Part shown: positions 1-8,214 of the stretch, in pieces
Layout: every line of letters starts with the position of its first letter
How positions within the stretch are numbered: position 1 is the first letter of the stretch
NCBI RefSeq assembly: GCF_000337495.1
Contig: NZ_AOIS01000067.1
Coordinates: 81,688 to 145,687, forward strand
DNA: 64,000 nucleotides
Source of the DNA: Haloterrigena salina JCM 13891
GTDB lineage: Archaea > Halobacteriota > Halobacteria > Halobacteriales > Natrialbaceae
Direction of reading: 5' to 3'
Translations under genes and position numbers: made by a program
The notes under the pieces: model-generated
Database searches by the model: none
The model's input: the letters and a program-made list of their open reading frames with translations, nothing else
Told to the model about the DNA's origin: nothing

Positions 1-546
1 CTCGAGGATGTCCCCTACCGGGCCGTCAGCGACTACCTCGAACTCGAGCCCGGGACCTACGCGGTCGAGATCACGGCCGCGGGAGATCCCGAGACGGTCG
101 TCTTCGACGACGACCTCGAGGTCGGCGAGGGCGACTACACCGTCGCCGCGGTGGGCGAACTCGCCGAGGAGAACCAGCCGTTCGAGGTGATGGTTTACGA
201 GGACGATCTGAGCGATCCCGGCGATCAGGCCCGGATCCGACTCGTCCACGCCTCGCCGGACGCCCCCGCGGTCGACGTCACCGCCGGCGACGGCGAGACG
301 GTGCTGTTCGAGGGCGCCGCCTTCGGCGACGCGGCCGCCGTCGAGGTCCCCGCGGACACGTACACCCTCGAGGTCCGGCCCGCGACCGACGCCAACGACG
401 GCGACGTCGTCGCGACGTTCGACGTCGAACCCGACGCCGGGACCGTCTCCTCGGCCTTCGCGGTCGGCTACCTCGCGCCAAAATCGGCGCCGGTCGACGA
501 GCCGTTCGACCTCGAGTTCGTCGTCGACCGCGACGGCGACCACTGA
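1..546 (+). CDS. DUF4397 domain protein, 5'-truncated by window edge
   Basis: The reading frame is open from base 1, so the true start lies upstream. The 181 visible residues hold one complete and one partial DUF4397-type beta-rich unit. The hallmark RLVHASPDAPAVDV occurs near the middle, and the earlier part (EPGTYAVEIT) looks like the end of a preceding copy. Such proteins are usually secreted or surface anchored in haloarchaea, but the signal region is not in view. The composition is typical of a haloarchaeal exoprotein (many Asp and Glu). The function is unknown. The family call is firm from the repeat signature; the cellular location is inferred. Confidence 0.85.
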   Translation, partial: LEDVPYRAVSDYLELEPGTYAVEITAAGDPETVVFDDDLEVGEGDYTVAAVGELAEENQPFEVMVYEDDLSDPGDQARIRLVHASPDAPAVDVTAGDGETVLFEGAAFGDAAAVEVPADTYTLEVRPATDANDGDVVATFDVEPDAGTVSSAFAVGYLAPKSAPVDEPFDLEFVVDRDGDH

Positions 547-624
547 TCCGACGACGGTGGCGGCGCCGAGCCGCCTACCGTCGGTCGAAGTCGTTCGGTC
601 CGTTTTTTCACCGCCGGAACGCGT

Positions 625-1908
625 TCAGGGCCGTCCGCGCCCGAGCCGCTCGATCACGCCGGAGACGACGTCGACGCCGTGGTCGATGCTCGCCTCGTCG
701 ACGTCGAACGTCGCGCTGTGGTGGCCGCCGGGGTGGTCGGTTCCGATGCCGACATAACACGCCTCGCCGCCGTTCTCCTGGACGGCCCGCATGAGGTACG
801 TCGCGTCCTCGCTACCGCCCAGTTCGTCGCGCTCGAGGACGTTCTCGACGCCCGCGGTCTCGCCGGCGACGTCGGCGACGATATCGACGAGTCGCTGGTC
901 GCTCGTCGCGCTCGGCGCCTCGGCCCCGACACCGAACGAGACCTCGCACTCGTGCATCTCGGCTGCGTTGCGGACCACGTGGCGCGCCTTTCGATCCATG
1001 TACTCCATCAGCTCGGTCGTCTCGCCGCGGACCTCCGCGAGGATGCGAGCCTCGTCCGGGATGATGTTGGCGGCGCTTCCGCCCTCGGCGACGCCGGCGT
1101 TGATCCGGGTCTTGCCGTCGTTGTGCCGCGGGATCCCGTAGAGATTTTGCACTGCGGTCGCCATCGCCTGGACGGCGTTGCGCCCCTGTTCGGGGTGGCC
1201 GCCGGCGTGAGCCGACTCGCCCGTGAACTCGGCCTCGAGGTGACGGACGGCGAGGAAGCCGTCGATGCCGGCGACGATCTCGCCGGTCGGGTGATCGAGT
1301 CCGATATGGATCGCGAGCAGGTGGTCGACGTCCGCGATGTGCTCGCTTTTCGCCATCGACTTGCCGCCGCCGACGACCTCCTCGGCGGGCTGGAAGAACA
1401 CCTTCAGCGTCCCCGAGAAGTCGTCGCTCGCAGCGATCCGCTCTGCGACGCCGATCCCGATGGTCGCGTGGGCGTCGTGGCCACAGGCGTGCATCGCACC
1501 CTCGTGTTCTGAGCGGAAGCCCTCCGCGGCGGGTGCGTGGTCGGAAGCGTCGCTCTCCTCGCGCGGGAGCCCGTCGATGTCGACGCGCAGGCCCACCGTC
1601 GGGCCCTCGCCGCACTCGAGGACGGCAACGGCGCCGGTGTAGCCGCCCGCGAGGGACTCGAGAACCTCCTCGTCGGCGCCGGCCTCGCGGGCCCGCTCGA
1701 GCCAGCGAGTCAGTTCCGCCTCGTCGGGGACGGCCATCCGGTGGTCGCCCGCGATGACGTCGGGGCCGACGTGGAGTTCGTCGAGGTCGTCGCCAAGTCT
1801 GGACTCGAGTTCGTCGACGAGTCGTGCGGTGGTGTAGAATTCGCACCAGGCCGGTTCGGGTCGTCGGTGGAGATCCCGGCGCAGCGAAACGAGGTCGTCC
1901 GTGCTCAT
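625..1908 (-). CDS. M20 family metallopeptidase / amidohydrolase
   Basis: A 427-residue zinc-dependent amidohydrolase of the M20 (AbgA/AbgB, IAA-amino-acid hydrolase) type, expected to hydrolyse an N-acyl amino acid or p-aminobenzoyl-glutamate-like amide in the cytoplasm. The metal site is visible as MHACGHDAH at residues 139-147, with a preceding RVDIDGLP and a later QPAEE carrying the catalytic Glu. The dimerisation-type insert (HLEAEFTGESAHAGG) follows. An upstream in-frame codon would add 24 residues of poor composition, so the start at MSTDDLV was chosen. It stands alone between a DUF4397 gene and a DUF302 gene. Substrate specificity cannot be read from the sequence. Confidence 0.9.
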   Translation of the reverse strand: MSTDDLVSLRRDLHRRPEPAWCEFYTTARLVDELESRLGDDLDELHVGPDVIAGDHRMAVPDEAELTRWLERAREAGADEEVLESLAGGYTGAVAVLECGEGPTVGLRVDIDGLPREESDASDHAPAAEGFRSEHEGAMHACGHDAHATIGIGVAERIAASDDFSGTLKVFFQPAEEVVGGGKSMAKSEHIADVDHLLAIHIGLDHPTGEIVAGIDGFLAVRHLEAEFTGESAHAGGHPEQGRNAVQAMATAVQNLYGIPRHNDGKTRINAGVAEGGSAANIIPDEARILAEVRGETTELMEYMDRKARHVVRNAAEMHECEVSFGVGAEAPSATSDQRLVDIVADVAGETAGVENVLERDELGGSEDATYLMRAVQENGGEACYVGIGTDHPGGHHSATFDVDEASIDHGVDVVSGVIERLGRGRP

Positions 1909-2018
1909 ACCTGTCCCTCGTCGTGACGGGTCAAAAGTACTGCACCTCTTCGCACGGTTCGCGGGCGACGGGCACGTCACGACCGACCGCTCGAGACGAG
2001 CGGCGCGGCATCGATCGG

Positions 2019-2612
2019 TCAGTCCTCGCTGGCGTTGGATCCGGTACCGGCGACCGCACTGGCGAGATCGGCCAGTGCGTCGGCGACGGCCGTCAGCTGG
2101 TCGTCGACTCCCTCGAGGTCGTGCCGGCGAGCCAGATACTGCGGGTCGTTGTAGGTCACGTACACCTGCCCGTCGGCCTCCCAGACGAGCAGTTTCTGCG
2201 GGAGGTCGATCGCGACCGAGCGGCTCGCCCGCATCAGCGGCGTCCCGGCCGCGGGATTGCCGAAGAGGAACAGCGTCGTCGGCGGGAGGTCCATGTCGGC
2301 CGATTCGGCGTTTTCCGCGTGGTCGATCGTCGCGACGAGCAGCAGGTCTCGCTCCTCGAGGGCTGGTTCGACGCGCGCGACGGTCGTCTCGAAGTCGTCG
2401 TCGCTCTCTGCGGTTATCAGTCCCGGATCGTCGAGTGCCGTCTTCGGGCCGTCGGCGGCATCGTCACCGGTTGCGGCCGTCGTCGTCATCGCAGATTTGT
2501 CGCCGTCGCCACTGGTGGTAGCTGTCGTCGATGCGCCGATACCGAGCGCCGTTCCCGCGCCGAGCGCCTGCAGGAAGCGTCGTCGCGCCGTGTCGGATCG
2601 ATCGTCCGTCAT
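2019..2612 (-). CDS. DUF302 domain protein with Tat-like signal
   Basis: A 197-residue protein. The N-terminus carries a twin-arginine type motif (ARRRFLQALGAG) followed by a short hydrophobic stretch, suggesting export by Tat. A low-complexity Thr/Ala/Asp linker leads to a DUF302 domain from about residue 65, recognisable by DDFETTVARVEPALEERDL, the FGNPAAGTPLM core and a following VAIDLPQKLLVWE. DUF302 proteins are small alpha/beta proteins of unknown function found in bacteria and archaea, often exported or membrane tethered. No neighbour suggests a partner. Its downstream neighbour on the same strand is the M20 peptidase, separated by about 110 bases, so co-transcription is possible but unproven. 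Confidence 0.85.
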   Translation of the reverse strand: MTDDRSDTARRRFLQALGAGTALGIGASTTATTSGDGDKSAMTTTAATGDDAADGPKTALDDPGLITAESDDDFETTVARVEPALEERDLLLVATIDHAENAESADMDLPPTTLFLFGNPAAGTPLMRASRSVAIDLPQKLLVWEADGQVYVTYNDPQYLARRHDLEGVDDQLTAVADALADLASAVAGTGSNASED

Positions 2613-2747
2613 CGTCCCGACGGTCCGGCGAGCCGGTGGTAGTTATGCGGACGTATGCTCGGCTAACGGAACGTTTGGCGGTGAAACGATCGCAAACGGG
2701 GTCGAGAGAGACTCGAGATCGAAACCGCAGTCGCGTCGTGGGCGCGC

Positions 2748-3083
2748 TCAGTTACTCTGGCCGGCGCCGCGGATCTGCTCGACCTCGGCCTCGATGTGGA
2801 CCGAATCGGGGAAGTTCTGCGAGGCGATGTTGCGCGCGAGGTTGTCGTGACCGTGAATCTCGAGTTCGCGGGTGAAGACGGTGTAACTCCACGAGGAGAA
2901 TCGCCGCTCGTCGTCGGCGTGGAGCCGGCAGTGCTGGGGAACGGAGTGTTTCTTCGGGGGATGAGAGTGGGGGCCTTTCAGCGCGGCGCCCTTGCGTTCG
3001 GCGGTCGATTTGATGTCGTCGACGATGGCGTCAAGCGCGGCGCGATCGCCGCTCTGGAGCGTCAGACGGGTCACGAAGGTCAT
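2748..3083 (-). CDS. uS10-like ribosomal-fold protein (S10 paralogue)
   Basis: A 111-residue protein with the ferredoxin-like fold signature of ribosomal protein S10: MTFVTRLTLQSGD at the N-terminus, KGPHSHPPKKHSVPQ in the middle (compare the GP.PLP loop of S10), and a Tyr/Phe-rich strand before REL. The genuine haloarchaeal S10 gene normally lies next to the elongation factor 1-alpha gene and that context is absent, so this is read as the haloarchaeal S10-like paralogue. The start was set at MTFVTR because the frame upstream is non-coding in character. A CTTTTACG box about 28 bases upstream on the minus strand fits a leaderless promoter. Role in ribosomes is unknown. Confidence 0.75.
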   Translation of the reverse strand: MTFVTRLTLQSGDRAALDAIVDDIKSTAERKGAALKGPHSHPPKKHSVPQHCRLHADDERRFSSWSYTVFTRELEIHGHDNLARNIASQNFPDSVHIEAEVEQIRGAGQSN

Positions 3084-3310
3084 GGCTGGTCGTCCATTCG
3101 TCAACGGCCGGGGCGTAAAAGCTTGCTGAGATGGCGCGCGGGCGACGCTCGAGTCGGGCGCGCTGATGGGCGAACGATTCGTGAACCGGGCCGAACGCCC
3201 CGGAAACGGCGAGCGTTCGACCGCGACGGCCACCGAATTGGCACGGCAAACCGTATACGCTGGACGAACAGTCCGATATTCTCTTAACGTCGCACCTGTT
3301 AGCCCAGTTA

Positions 3311-3745
3311 ATGGCAGTCGAAGCTACGAGCGCAGGCGCGATCCTCTTCCGCGATACGCGGGGCCGGCGCGAGTATCTTCTACTCAAGAGCCGCCCAGGC
3401 GATTGGGAGTTTCCCAAGGGCGGTGTCGAAGGAGATGAAGAGCTACAGCAGACGGCGATCCGCGAAGTAAAGGAAGAGGCAGGTATCGAGCAGTTCCGGC
3501 TCCTCGACGGCTTTCGCGAGGACTACGACTACGTCTTCGAGGCGAACGGCAAGACGATCCACAAGACCGTTCACCTCTTCGTGGCGAAGTCCTTCGAGGC
3601 GAGCGCGGAACTTTCGAACGAACATCGCGACCTCCAGTGGCGCGATTACGAACAGGCAGTGAACACCGTCACACAGGACGGTCCGCGGGAGATCTTGGAG
3701 CAGGCCCACGGTTTCCTCGACGAACGGGAGGAGGACGAGGAGTAG
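3311..3745 (+). CDS. Nudix hydrolase (Ap4A-pyrophosphatase-like)
   Basis: A 144-residue single-domain Nudix hydrolase. The Nudix box is complete: G38-x5-E44-x7-R51-E52-V-x-E55-E56-x-G58-I59, providing the Mg-binding and catalytic Glu residues. The short N-terminus with GAILFR and WEFPKGG resembles diadenosine tetraphosphatase-type Nudix proteins that remove dinucleoside polyphosphates. It lies divergently from the S10-like gene. A TATA-like segment (GATATTCTCTTAA) ends about 26 bases before the ATG, so the message is probably leaderless. The C-terminus is acidic, as expected for a halophile. Exact substrate is inferred only from family resemblance. Confidence 0.92.
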   Translation: MAVEATSAGAILFRDTRGRREYLLLKSRPGDWEFPKGGVEGDEELQQTAIREVKEEAGIEQFRLLDGFREDYDYVFEANGKTIHKTVHLFVAKSFEASAELSNEHRDLQWRDYEQAVNTVTQDGPREILEQAHGFLDEREEDEE

Positions 3746-3853
3746 GACCGGTTCGAACGGCCGCGAGGCCGACGGAGGTTCTCGATCTCGCCGACGGCAG
3801 TCGGCGGCGTTCTATCGAGTAGCGCTTTTGCTCGCGCGGTCCGAAGCCGAGTC

Positions 3854-4906
3854 GTGGATCGGTACACGACCGAGTTCGCGTTCGAACTCCGGACCTGTCG
3901 CTGGGCGGAACGCGCCTGGCCGCCCGACGAGTCCGCCAGTGACGACCACGCGGTCGTCGTCGCCCGGCAACTCGGGACGAAACGCCGCCGCTGGGACACC
4001 ATCGTCCTCGAGTGTGACCCCGAAGCGCTCCGCGAGCGGGCGAACTTCGGCGCGGAACGCCTCGGCGGCGACCTCCTGCACGTCGTCCGCAACGCCCCCG
4101 CCGAATGGAGTTACTACCGCGACTGTCTCCCCCATCCCGGCTACCCGTGGCGCTACGTCCGCGAGGCCATCCATCAGGCCGACGACCGCGAGATCCTCGA
4201 GACTCGCAAGAACGGGAACCGCATCGAGATCCGCCGGAAGTGGCCATATCCCGACGACTGGGTCCGGCGAATCGTCGCGATCGAGAACAAGCCCGACCTG
4301 GACGCGAGCGCCGCCCGCGCGCTGGGGGCCCAACTCGAGTACGACGTCGCCGTCGGGCTGGCCGACGAGGTCTGGGTCGCCACCCGAAAGACGGGCGATC
4401 CCGTCGAGCGCGCGCTGTTCGAGGACCTGCCCGTCGAGGCGGGCATCCTCGCGCTCGAACCCGAGACCCTGACCGCCGAGGTCGCGTGGTTCCCCCGCTC
4501 GCTGGCCGTCGACGAGCCGGGAACGCGGATCACAGAGCGCCCCGACGGCGGTCGGCGCGACGGCTCGGCGGCGCGGTTCGAGTACGTGGATTCGGACGCG
4601 AAGTCCAGCAAGCGCCTCGAGATCGCCGAACGCGCCTACGAACGCGGCTGGCGCTCGTTCGCCGGCACCATGCGCCCCGACTGTCGGCACTTCGAGTTGC
4701 GCGCGAGGGAGGGCACCCACCTCGAGCCCCACTGCGCCGCGAAGGGACGGTGCCAGACGGCCGCGGAGTGTTCCGGCGGCTGTGCCGAGTTCGAGCCTGA
4801 GCCACCCGTCTGGCGGACTCGAGGGTGGCCGATCGAGGGCGGACCCGGGAAACGGTGTCAGCAGTTGCTCGAGAATCGACGACGACGACACCGACCGGGA
4901 TTGTAG
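3854..4906 (+). CDS. haloarchaeal conserved protein (DUF5787-like)
   Basis: A 350-residue protein beginning with GTG (VDRYTTEFAFELR). It has no signal peptide or membrane segment. The central part (VRRIVAIENKPDLD.. then EYDVAVGLADEVWVAT) looks like a restriction-endonuclease-like or nuclease-fold pattern with conserved acidic and Lys residues. The C-terminus has a cysteine cluster (C-x5-C-x6-C-x3-C near residues 295-315) that may bind metal. I recognise it as a haloarchaea-restricted family, most likely DUF5787, but no function is established. It follows the Nudix gene on the same strand after about 110 bases. The nuclease-fold remark is inference from pattern only. Confidence 0.75.
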   Translation: MDRYTTEFAFELRTCRWAERAWPPDESASDDHAVVVARQLGTKRRRWDTIVLECDPEALRERANFGAERLGGDLLHVVRNAPAEWSYYRDCLPHPGYPWRYVREAIHQADDREILETRKNGNRIEIRRKWPYPDDWVRRIVAIENKPDLDASAARALGAQLEYDVAVGLADEVWVATRKTGDPVERALFEDLPVEAGILALEPETLTAEVAWFPRSLAVDEPGTRITERPDGGRRDGSAARFEYVDSDAKSSKRLEIAERAYERGWRSFAGTMRPDCRHFELRAREGTHLEPHCAAKGRCQTAAECSGGCAEFEPEPPVWRTRGWPIEGGPGKRCQQLLENRRRRHRPGL

Positions 4907-4980
4907 CAGTAGATCGGAGCGCGATTTCGTATTCAGAATTCTGCCTGAAATTGAGTCGGACAATTCCCTAGGTACATGAC

Positions 4981-4991
4981 GTACTGAACGC
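4981..4991. repeat. 11-bp direct repeat, left copy flanking low-GC lipoprotein gene
   Basis: GTACTGAACGC occurs here and again at 5542-5552. The two copies bracket the 5037-5507 gene, which has lower GC and different codon use from its surroundings. This looks like a recombination scar or target duplication. Confidence 0.4.
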
Positions 4992-5036
4992 TCCCCTTCC
5001 CGAAAACAGTTATATTACACATCGGTAGGGGAGAAT

Positions 5037-5507
5037 ATGAAACGGCGGACACTTCTTGCAGCTATTCCGAGTACAACCCTCATCGCTGGCTGTATCACAA
5101 GCGACGCAGAGCCAACAAATAATACCGATGACACGAATGATGACCCGTACAATCAGCCTGCACAGTACGATGAAGTAAAGCAGCTGACTGTACACAATAG
5201 CCTGAACGAAAGTATAACCGCCACGATCGTCGTTAGGGACCTCGACACCGGGACTATCCTTTCAGAGACGAATATCACAGCCCCCGAACCGCAAGGAGAC
5301 GATCGGAGTGTACGAGCAGACAAACGCATACCAACGGCTGATGAGAGCGGAAACTACACAGCAGAGATTACGATTGAGGGCCGAGGAGCCGTGACTACTG
5401 AGTTTAATCTTCGAACCCCTGTCAGTGACCCTGTTCTATACATCGGCCTCGCTCGTGATGATGGCGAACCGTTCAGTGCTAGTGTAGATGGGGCCCCTGC
5501 TGTCTGA
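5037..5507 (+). CDS. low-GC haloarchaeal lipoprotein, unknown function
   Basis: A 156-residue putative lipoprotein. The N-terminus KRRTLLAAIPSTTLIAGC ends in a lipobox with the acylated Cys at residue 19. It is followed by a Thr/Asn/Asp linker (residues 22-45) and a beta-rich domain (KQLTVHNSLNESITATIVV) resembling carboxypeptidase-regulatory or transthyretin-like folds that haloarchaea tether to the membrane. Codon use is clearly less GC-rich than in neighbours, and many codons end in A or T. The gene is bounded by 11-bp direct repeats, suggesting recent acquisition. An AT-rich CAGTTATATTACAC upstream is a plausible promoter. No specific function can be assigned. Confidence 0.75.
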   Translation: MKRRTLLAAIPSTTLIAGCITSDAEPTNNTDDTNDDPYNQPAQYDEVKQLTVHNSLNESITATIVVRDLDTGTILSETNITAPEPQGDDRSVRADKRIPTADESGNYTAEITIEGRGAVTTEFNLRTPVSDPVLYIGLARDDGEPFSASVDGAPAV

Positions 5508-5541
5508 TCGCTCGTTAGTACGAACGATAGGTGTGGCTCCT

Positions 5542-5552
5542 GTACTGAACGC
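5542..5552. repeat. 11-bp direct repeat, right copy
   Basis: Second copy of GTACTGAACGC (first at 4981-4991). Together they delimit about 570 bases that contain only the low-GC lipoprotein gene and its promoter. Confidence 0.4.
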
Positions 5553-5662
5553 GAGTTCCCCGTCTCTCTTTGAATACCGAAATCGTCTCACCAACTACTG
5601 GGAGCGTCTTTTTCGCGAAACTCGCGATACGTCCATTACCACGCTGGCCCGAGAAACTGGCC

Positions 5663-6166
5663 CTACTCCGACGACTCGACCTCGAGGTCGTCGCGGTCGA
5701 CGGTCAGGCGGAACGTGGGGACGGTGCGGTACTCGACCTCGACAACGCCCTTGCGGCGCAGGCTCTGGAGCCCCGAGCGGACGTCCTCGGCCTCGGGGTC
5801 GACGTTGAACTCCTCGCGCAGTTTGTGGAGGACCGAGACGACGCTTTCGGACTCCTCCTCGGGGCCGGCCAGCACGGCGACGATCTGCGTCTGCAGCTCC
5901 GGTACCCGGATCCGGGAGGGGACGCCCTCGTCCTCGGGATCGCTCTCGATGCCGGGTTCGACGTCGACGAGGTCGTTCGCTTCCGCCGTCGCGCGGATCA
6001 GGCTGTTGTCGTCCCGGAAGTAGTAGTCGCCCAGTTCGTTCTCGAGGTACTGGTGGACCTCGCTGCCGCTCTCCATGTCCCACCGCTCTTGCAGTTCCGA
6101 GTTCTTCGTCGGCTGTAGCTCCACCACGTCCGCCAACCGTTCTGTGGCCTCCTCCGAGAGCGTCAT
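5663..6166 (-). CDS. haloarchaeal wHTH-like protein (DUF5797-like)
   Basis: A 167-residue soluble acidic protein conserved among haloarchaea. The N-terminal third (SEEATERLADVVELQPTKNSELQERWDMESGSEVHQYLENEL) and the C-terminal part (VVSVLHKLREEF..VRSGLQSLRRKGVVEVEY) each have the helix-turn-helix plus wing look of winged-helix modules, so a DNA- or RNA-binding role is plausible. I believe the family is DUF5797, but that name is from memory. It stands about 75 bases downstream of the MFS transporter start region on the same strand, transcribed away from it. No regulatory target is evident. Confidence 0.75.
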   Translation of the reverse strand: MTLSEEATERLADVVELQPTKNSELQERWDMESGSEVHQYLENELGDYYFRDDNSLIRATAEANDLVDVEPGIESDPEDEGVPSRIRVPELQTQIVAVLAGPEEESESVVSVLHKLREEFNVDPEAEDVRSGLQSLRRKGVVEVEYRTVPTFRLTVDRDDLEVESSE

Positions 6167-6242
6167 CGTCGCATCGTATGCGGATCCGCTACTTTTGCGT
6201 TGCGTCCTGCGGTGTGATCGCGGTCCCGCGGTCGACCGCCGC

Positions 6243-7532
6243 TCAATCGTCGCCGACGACCGGCACGGACCGCGTCGACTCGAGGGTCTCCTCGACCTGC
6301 GTGTAGACGAGGATGGCCCCGAGGGCGGCCAGCGCCGTTCCGAAGAGAAACGGCGTTTTGAACCCGTAGCCGATCAGCGCGCCGGATGTCAGCGGCCCGA
6401 CGGCGATGCCGTAGCCGAAGGCCATGGTGAGAATCGAGAGCTTCGACCCGGACTCGCCCTCGCCCGCGAGGTCGCCGGCCAACGCGAGCGCGGGCGCGAA
6501 CACCATCGCGGCGGCGACGCCCTGACCGAGACGGGCGAGGAACATCGGCGCCGACGACGTGAGAAAGCCCTGGATAAACGTCGTCGGGATCAGGAGGAGC
6601 ATCCCGGCGAGGATGAACGGCCGGCGGCCGTACCGGTCGCAGGCCCGGCCGATCGGCGTCTGCAGGGCCACCTGCGCGAGGATGAACGCCGCGAACTGGA
6701 GGCCGAACCACGTCGATCCCTGCTCGAGGCGGGCGTTGACCTGCGGCTGGATCGTCGCGAACAGCGCGATCGCCGCGGCCATGAACAGGGAGACGACCCC
6801 GAGGGTGAAGATCGGATCGAACAGGTGTTCGCCCGACGGATCCCGGATGTCGATCGAGAGGTCGGCGCCGGCGTTCGCTTTCGTCGCGTCTGGATCGGCG
6901 ACGAGCAACGTCACCAGCCCGTAGCTGATCAGCGCCGTCGTCGTCGCGAGGTAAAAGGCCGCGTCGAAGCCGCTGAGCGTTACGTCCGCGGGGAGCCGGT
7001 AGGGACCCAGGTTGACGAGCGCGCCGGCCGCGATAGGGCCGGAACCGAACCCGACGAGCCGGAACGTGTTGTAGACGCCCATGTTCCCGCCGCGGTCCTG
7101 GCTCGTCGCGAGTTCGTTGACCAGCGCGATCGACGCCGGAATGATGAAGGCGACGCTGACCCCCTGCAGCCCGCGGACGACGAGCAGCGAGAGGTACGTG
7201 TCCGCGAACACGTAGGAGATGTTCGTCACCGCGAGGCCGGCGAGCCCGATCAGGATGAACGACTTGCGCCGCCCCGTCCGATCCGAGAGCCGACCGGTCA
7301 ACGGCTGGAAGCTGCTGTTGAGAAAGCCGAACAGCGAGAGGATGACGCCGATGAGCATCGACTCGCCCAGTCCGAACGTCGCCCCGCCGACGACGTCGCT
7401 GGTCACGTACAGCGGAATGACGATAATGAGAAACGAGTTGCCGATGCCGTCGGCCATCCGGGCGAAGGCCAGCGCGAGGACGCGACGGTCGACGGCGAAC
7501 TGGGCGACGATTCGGCGACGAAGCTCCCGCAT
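6243..7532 (-). CDS. MFS transporter
   Basis: A membrane protein of about 429 residues with roughly twelve hydrophobic segments, typical of the major facilitator superfamily. The loop between helices 2 and 3 carries the MFS motif as GRLSDRTGRRKS, and a second half-motif (GRACDRYGRRPF) recurs in the C-terminal half, confirming the internal duplication. Substrate is unknown; the resemblance is to drug or sugar efflux carriers. The start is ATG at 7532; a GTG two codons upstream (7538) is an alternative. The gene is followed on the same strand by the DUF5797-like gene after about 75 bases. No linked regulator is seen. Confidence 0.9.
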   Translation of the reverse strand: MRELRRRIVAQFAVDRRVLALAFARMADGIGNSFLIIVIPLYVTSDVVGGATFGLGESMLIGVILSLFGFLNSSFQPLTGRLSDRTGRRKSFILIGLAGLAVTNISYVFADTYLSLLVVRGLQGVSVAFIIPASIALVNELATSQDRGGNMGVYNTFRLVGFGSGPIAAGALVNLGPYRLPADVTLSGFDAAFYLATTTALISYGLVTLLVADPDATKANAGADLSIDIRDPSGEHLFDPIFTLGVVSLFMAAAIALFATIQPQVNARLEQGSTWFGLQFAAFILAQVALQTPIGRACDRYGRRPFILAGMLLLIPTTFIQGFLTSSAPMFLARLGQGVAAAMVFAPALALAGDLAGEGESGSKLSILTMAFGYGIAVGPLTSGALIGYGFKTPFLFGTALAALGAILVYTQVEETLESTRSVPVVGDD

Positions 7533-7712
7533 CGACACTACGTGCGGTATCGCGTCCGATTAGCGTTTCGAACCGAAACCCGCTCGAACCGGTTCGAGCC
7601 GACCCGAAGCGTTCGACGCGCGTCGCGGACGGTCGAAAACGGGGGTCGACGCTCGAGCACTCGAGTGACCGAGTAGCGGTCCGCGAGTCCGTCGGACGCG
7701 CGGTCGGCGTCA

Positions 7713-8195
7713 GTGCTCGAGAATCGCGAGACGCCACACTCGGAGTATTTGTTTACCGACGACTACGAAGTGACGGGCGCAGAACTGCACTACCGCGACG
7801 GTGAGTTCTACCTTCACGTCCGAACAAAGGCGGACGTGGAGTTCGAGACTGCCGGCGAAGGCAACGAGGAGCACAGCACAGTCCTCGGCGTTGACCTCGG
7901 CATCGAAAACGTCGCCGTCACATCCACGGGCACATTTTGGAACGGGTCGGAGTTGAACCATTGGCATCGAGAGTTCGAGAAGCGACAGAGGTCACTCCAG
8001 CAGCGTGGCACGCGTGCCGCCCACGAACTCATCCAATCGGTCGGACGCACCGAGACGGGACGCTATGACCACTTCTTGCACACCGTCTCGAAAGAACTCG
8101 TCGCGGAAGCTGTCGAACACAACTGCGACGTAATCGCGTTCGAGAACCTGACAGGGATTCGTAAGCAGATGCCTCGTGCCACGGTGAAGCCGTGA
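7713..8195 (+). pseudogene. tnpB: IS200/IS605-type TnpB fragment
   Basis: A 160-codon remnant of a TnpB RNA-guided nuclease. It retains the pre-RuvC region and the RuvC-I motif (GVDLGIENVAV with its Asp) and the RuvC-II motif (VIAFENLTGIR with its Glu). Missing are about the first 150 residues and everything after RuvC-II, including the zinc-finger cysteines and the final RuvC-III Asp. The frame runs into ACGGTGAAGCCGTGA, a small hairpin (CACGG/CCGTG), and stops only about 20 bases before the phoU-like gene's stop codon. This looks like an internal deletion joining the gene to the element's right end. Not functional as a nuclease. Full TnpB is about 400 residues. Confidence 0.85.
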
Positions 8196-8214
8196 GCGAG
8201 TAGGGTGGGGTAGT

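Noticed and set aside
679..1512. 277-codon plus-strand frame
   Set aside because: It is the shadow of the M20 peptidase on the other strand; the metal-binding motif is on the minus strand.
6075..7676. 533-codon plus-strand frame opposite the MFS transporter
   Set aside because: Very charged, Arg-rich shadow; the transporter frame has the helices and MFS motifs.
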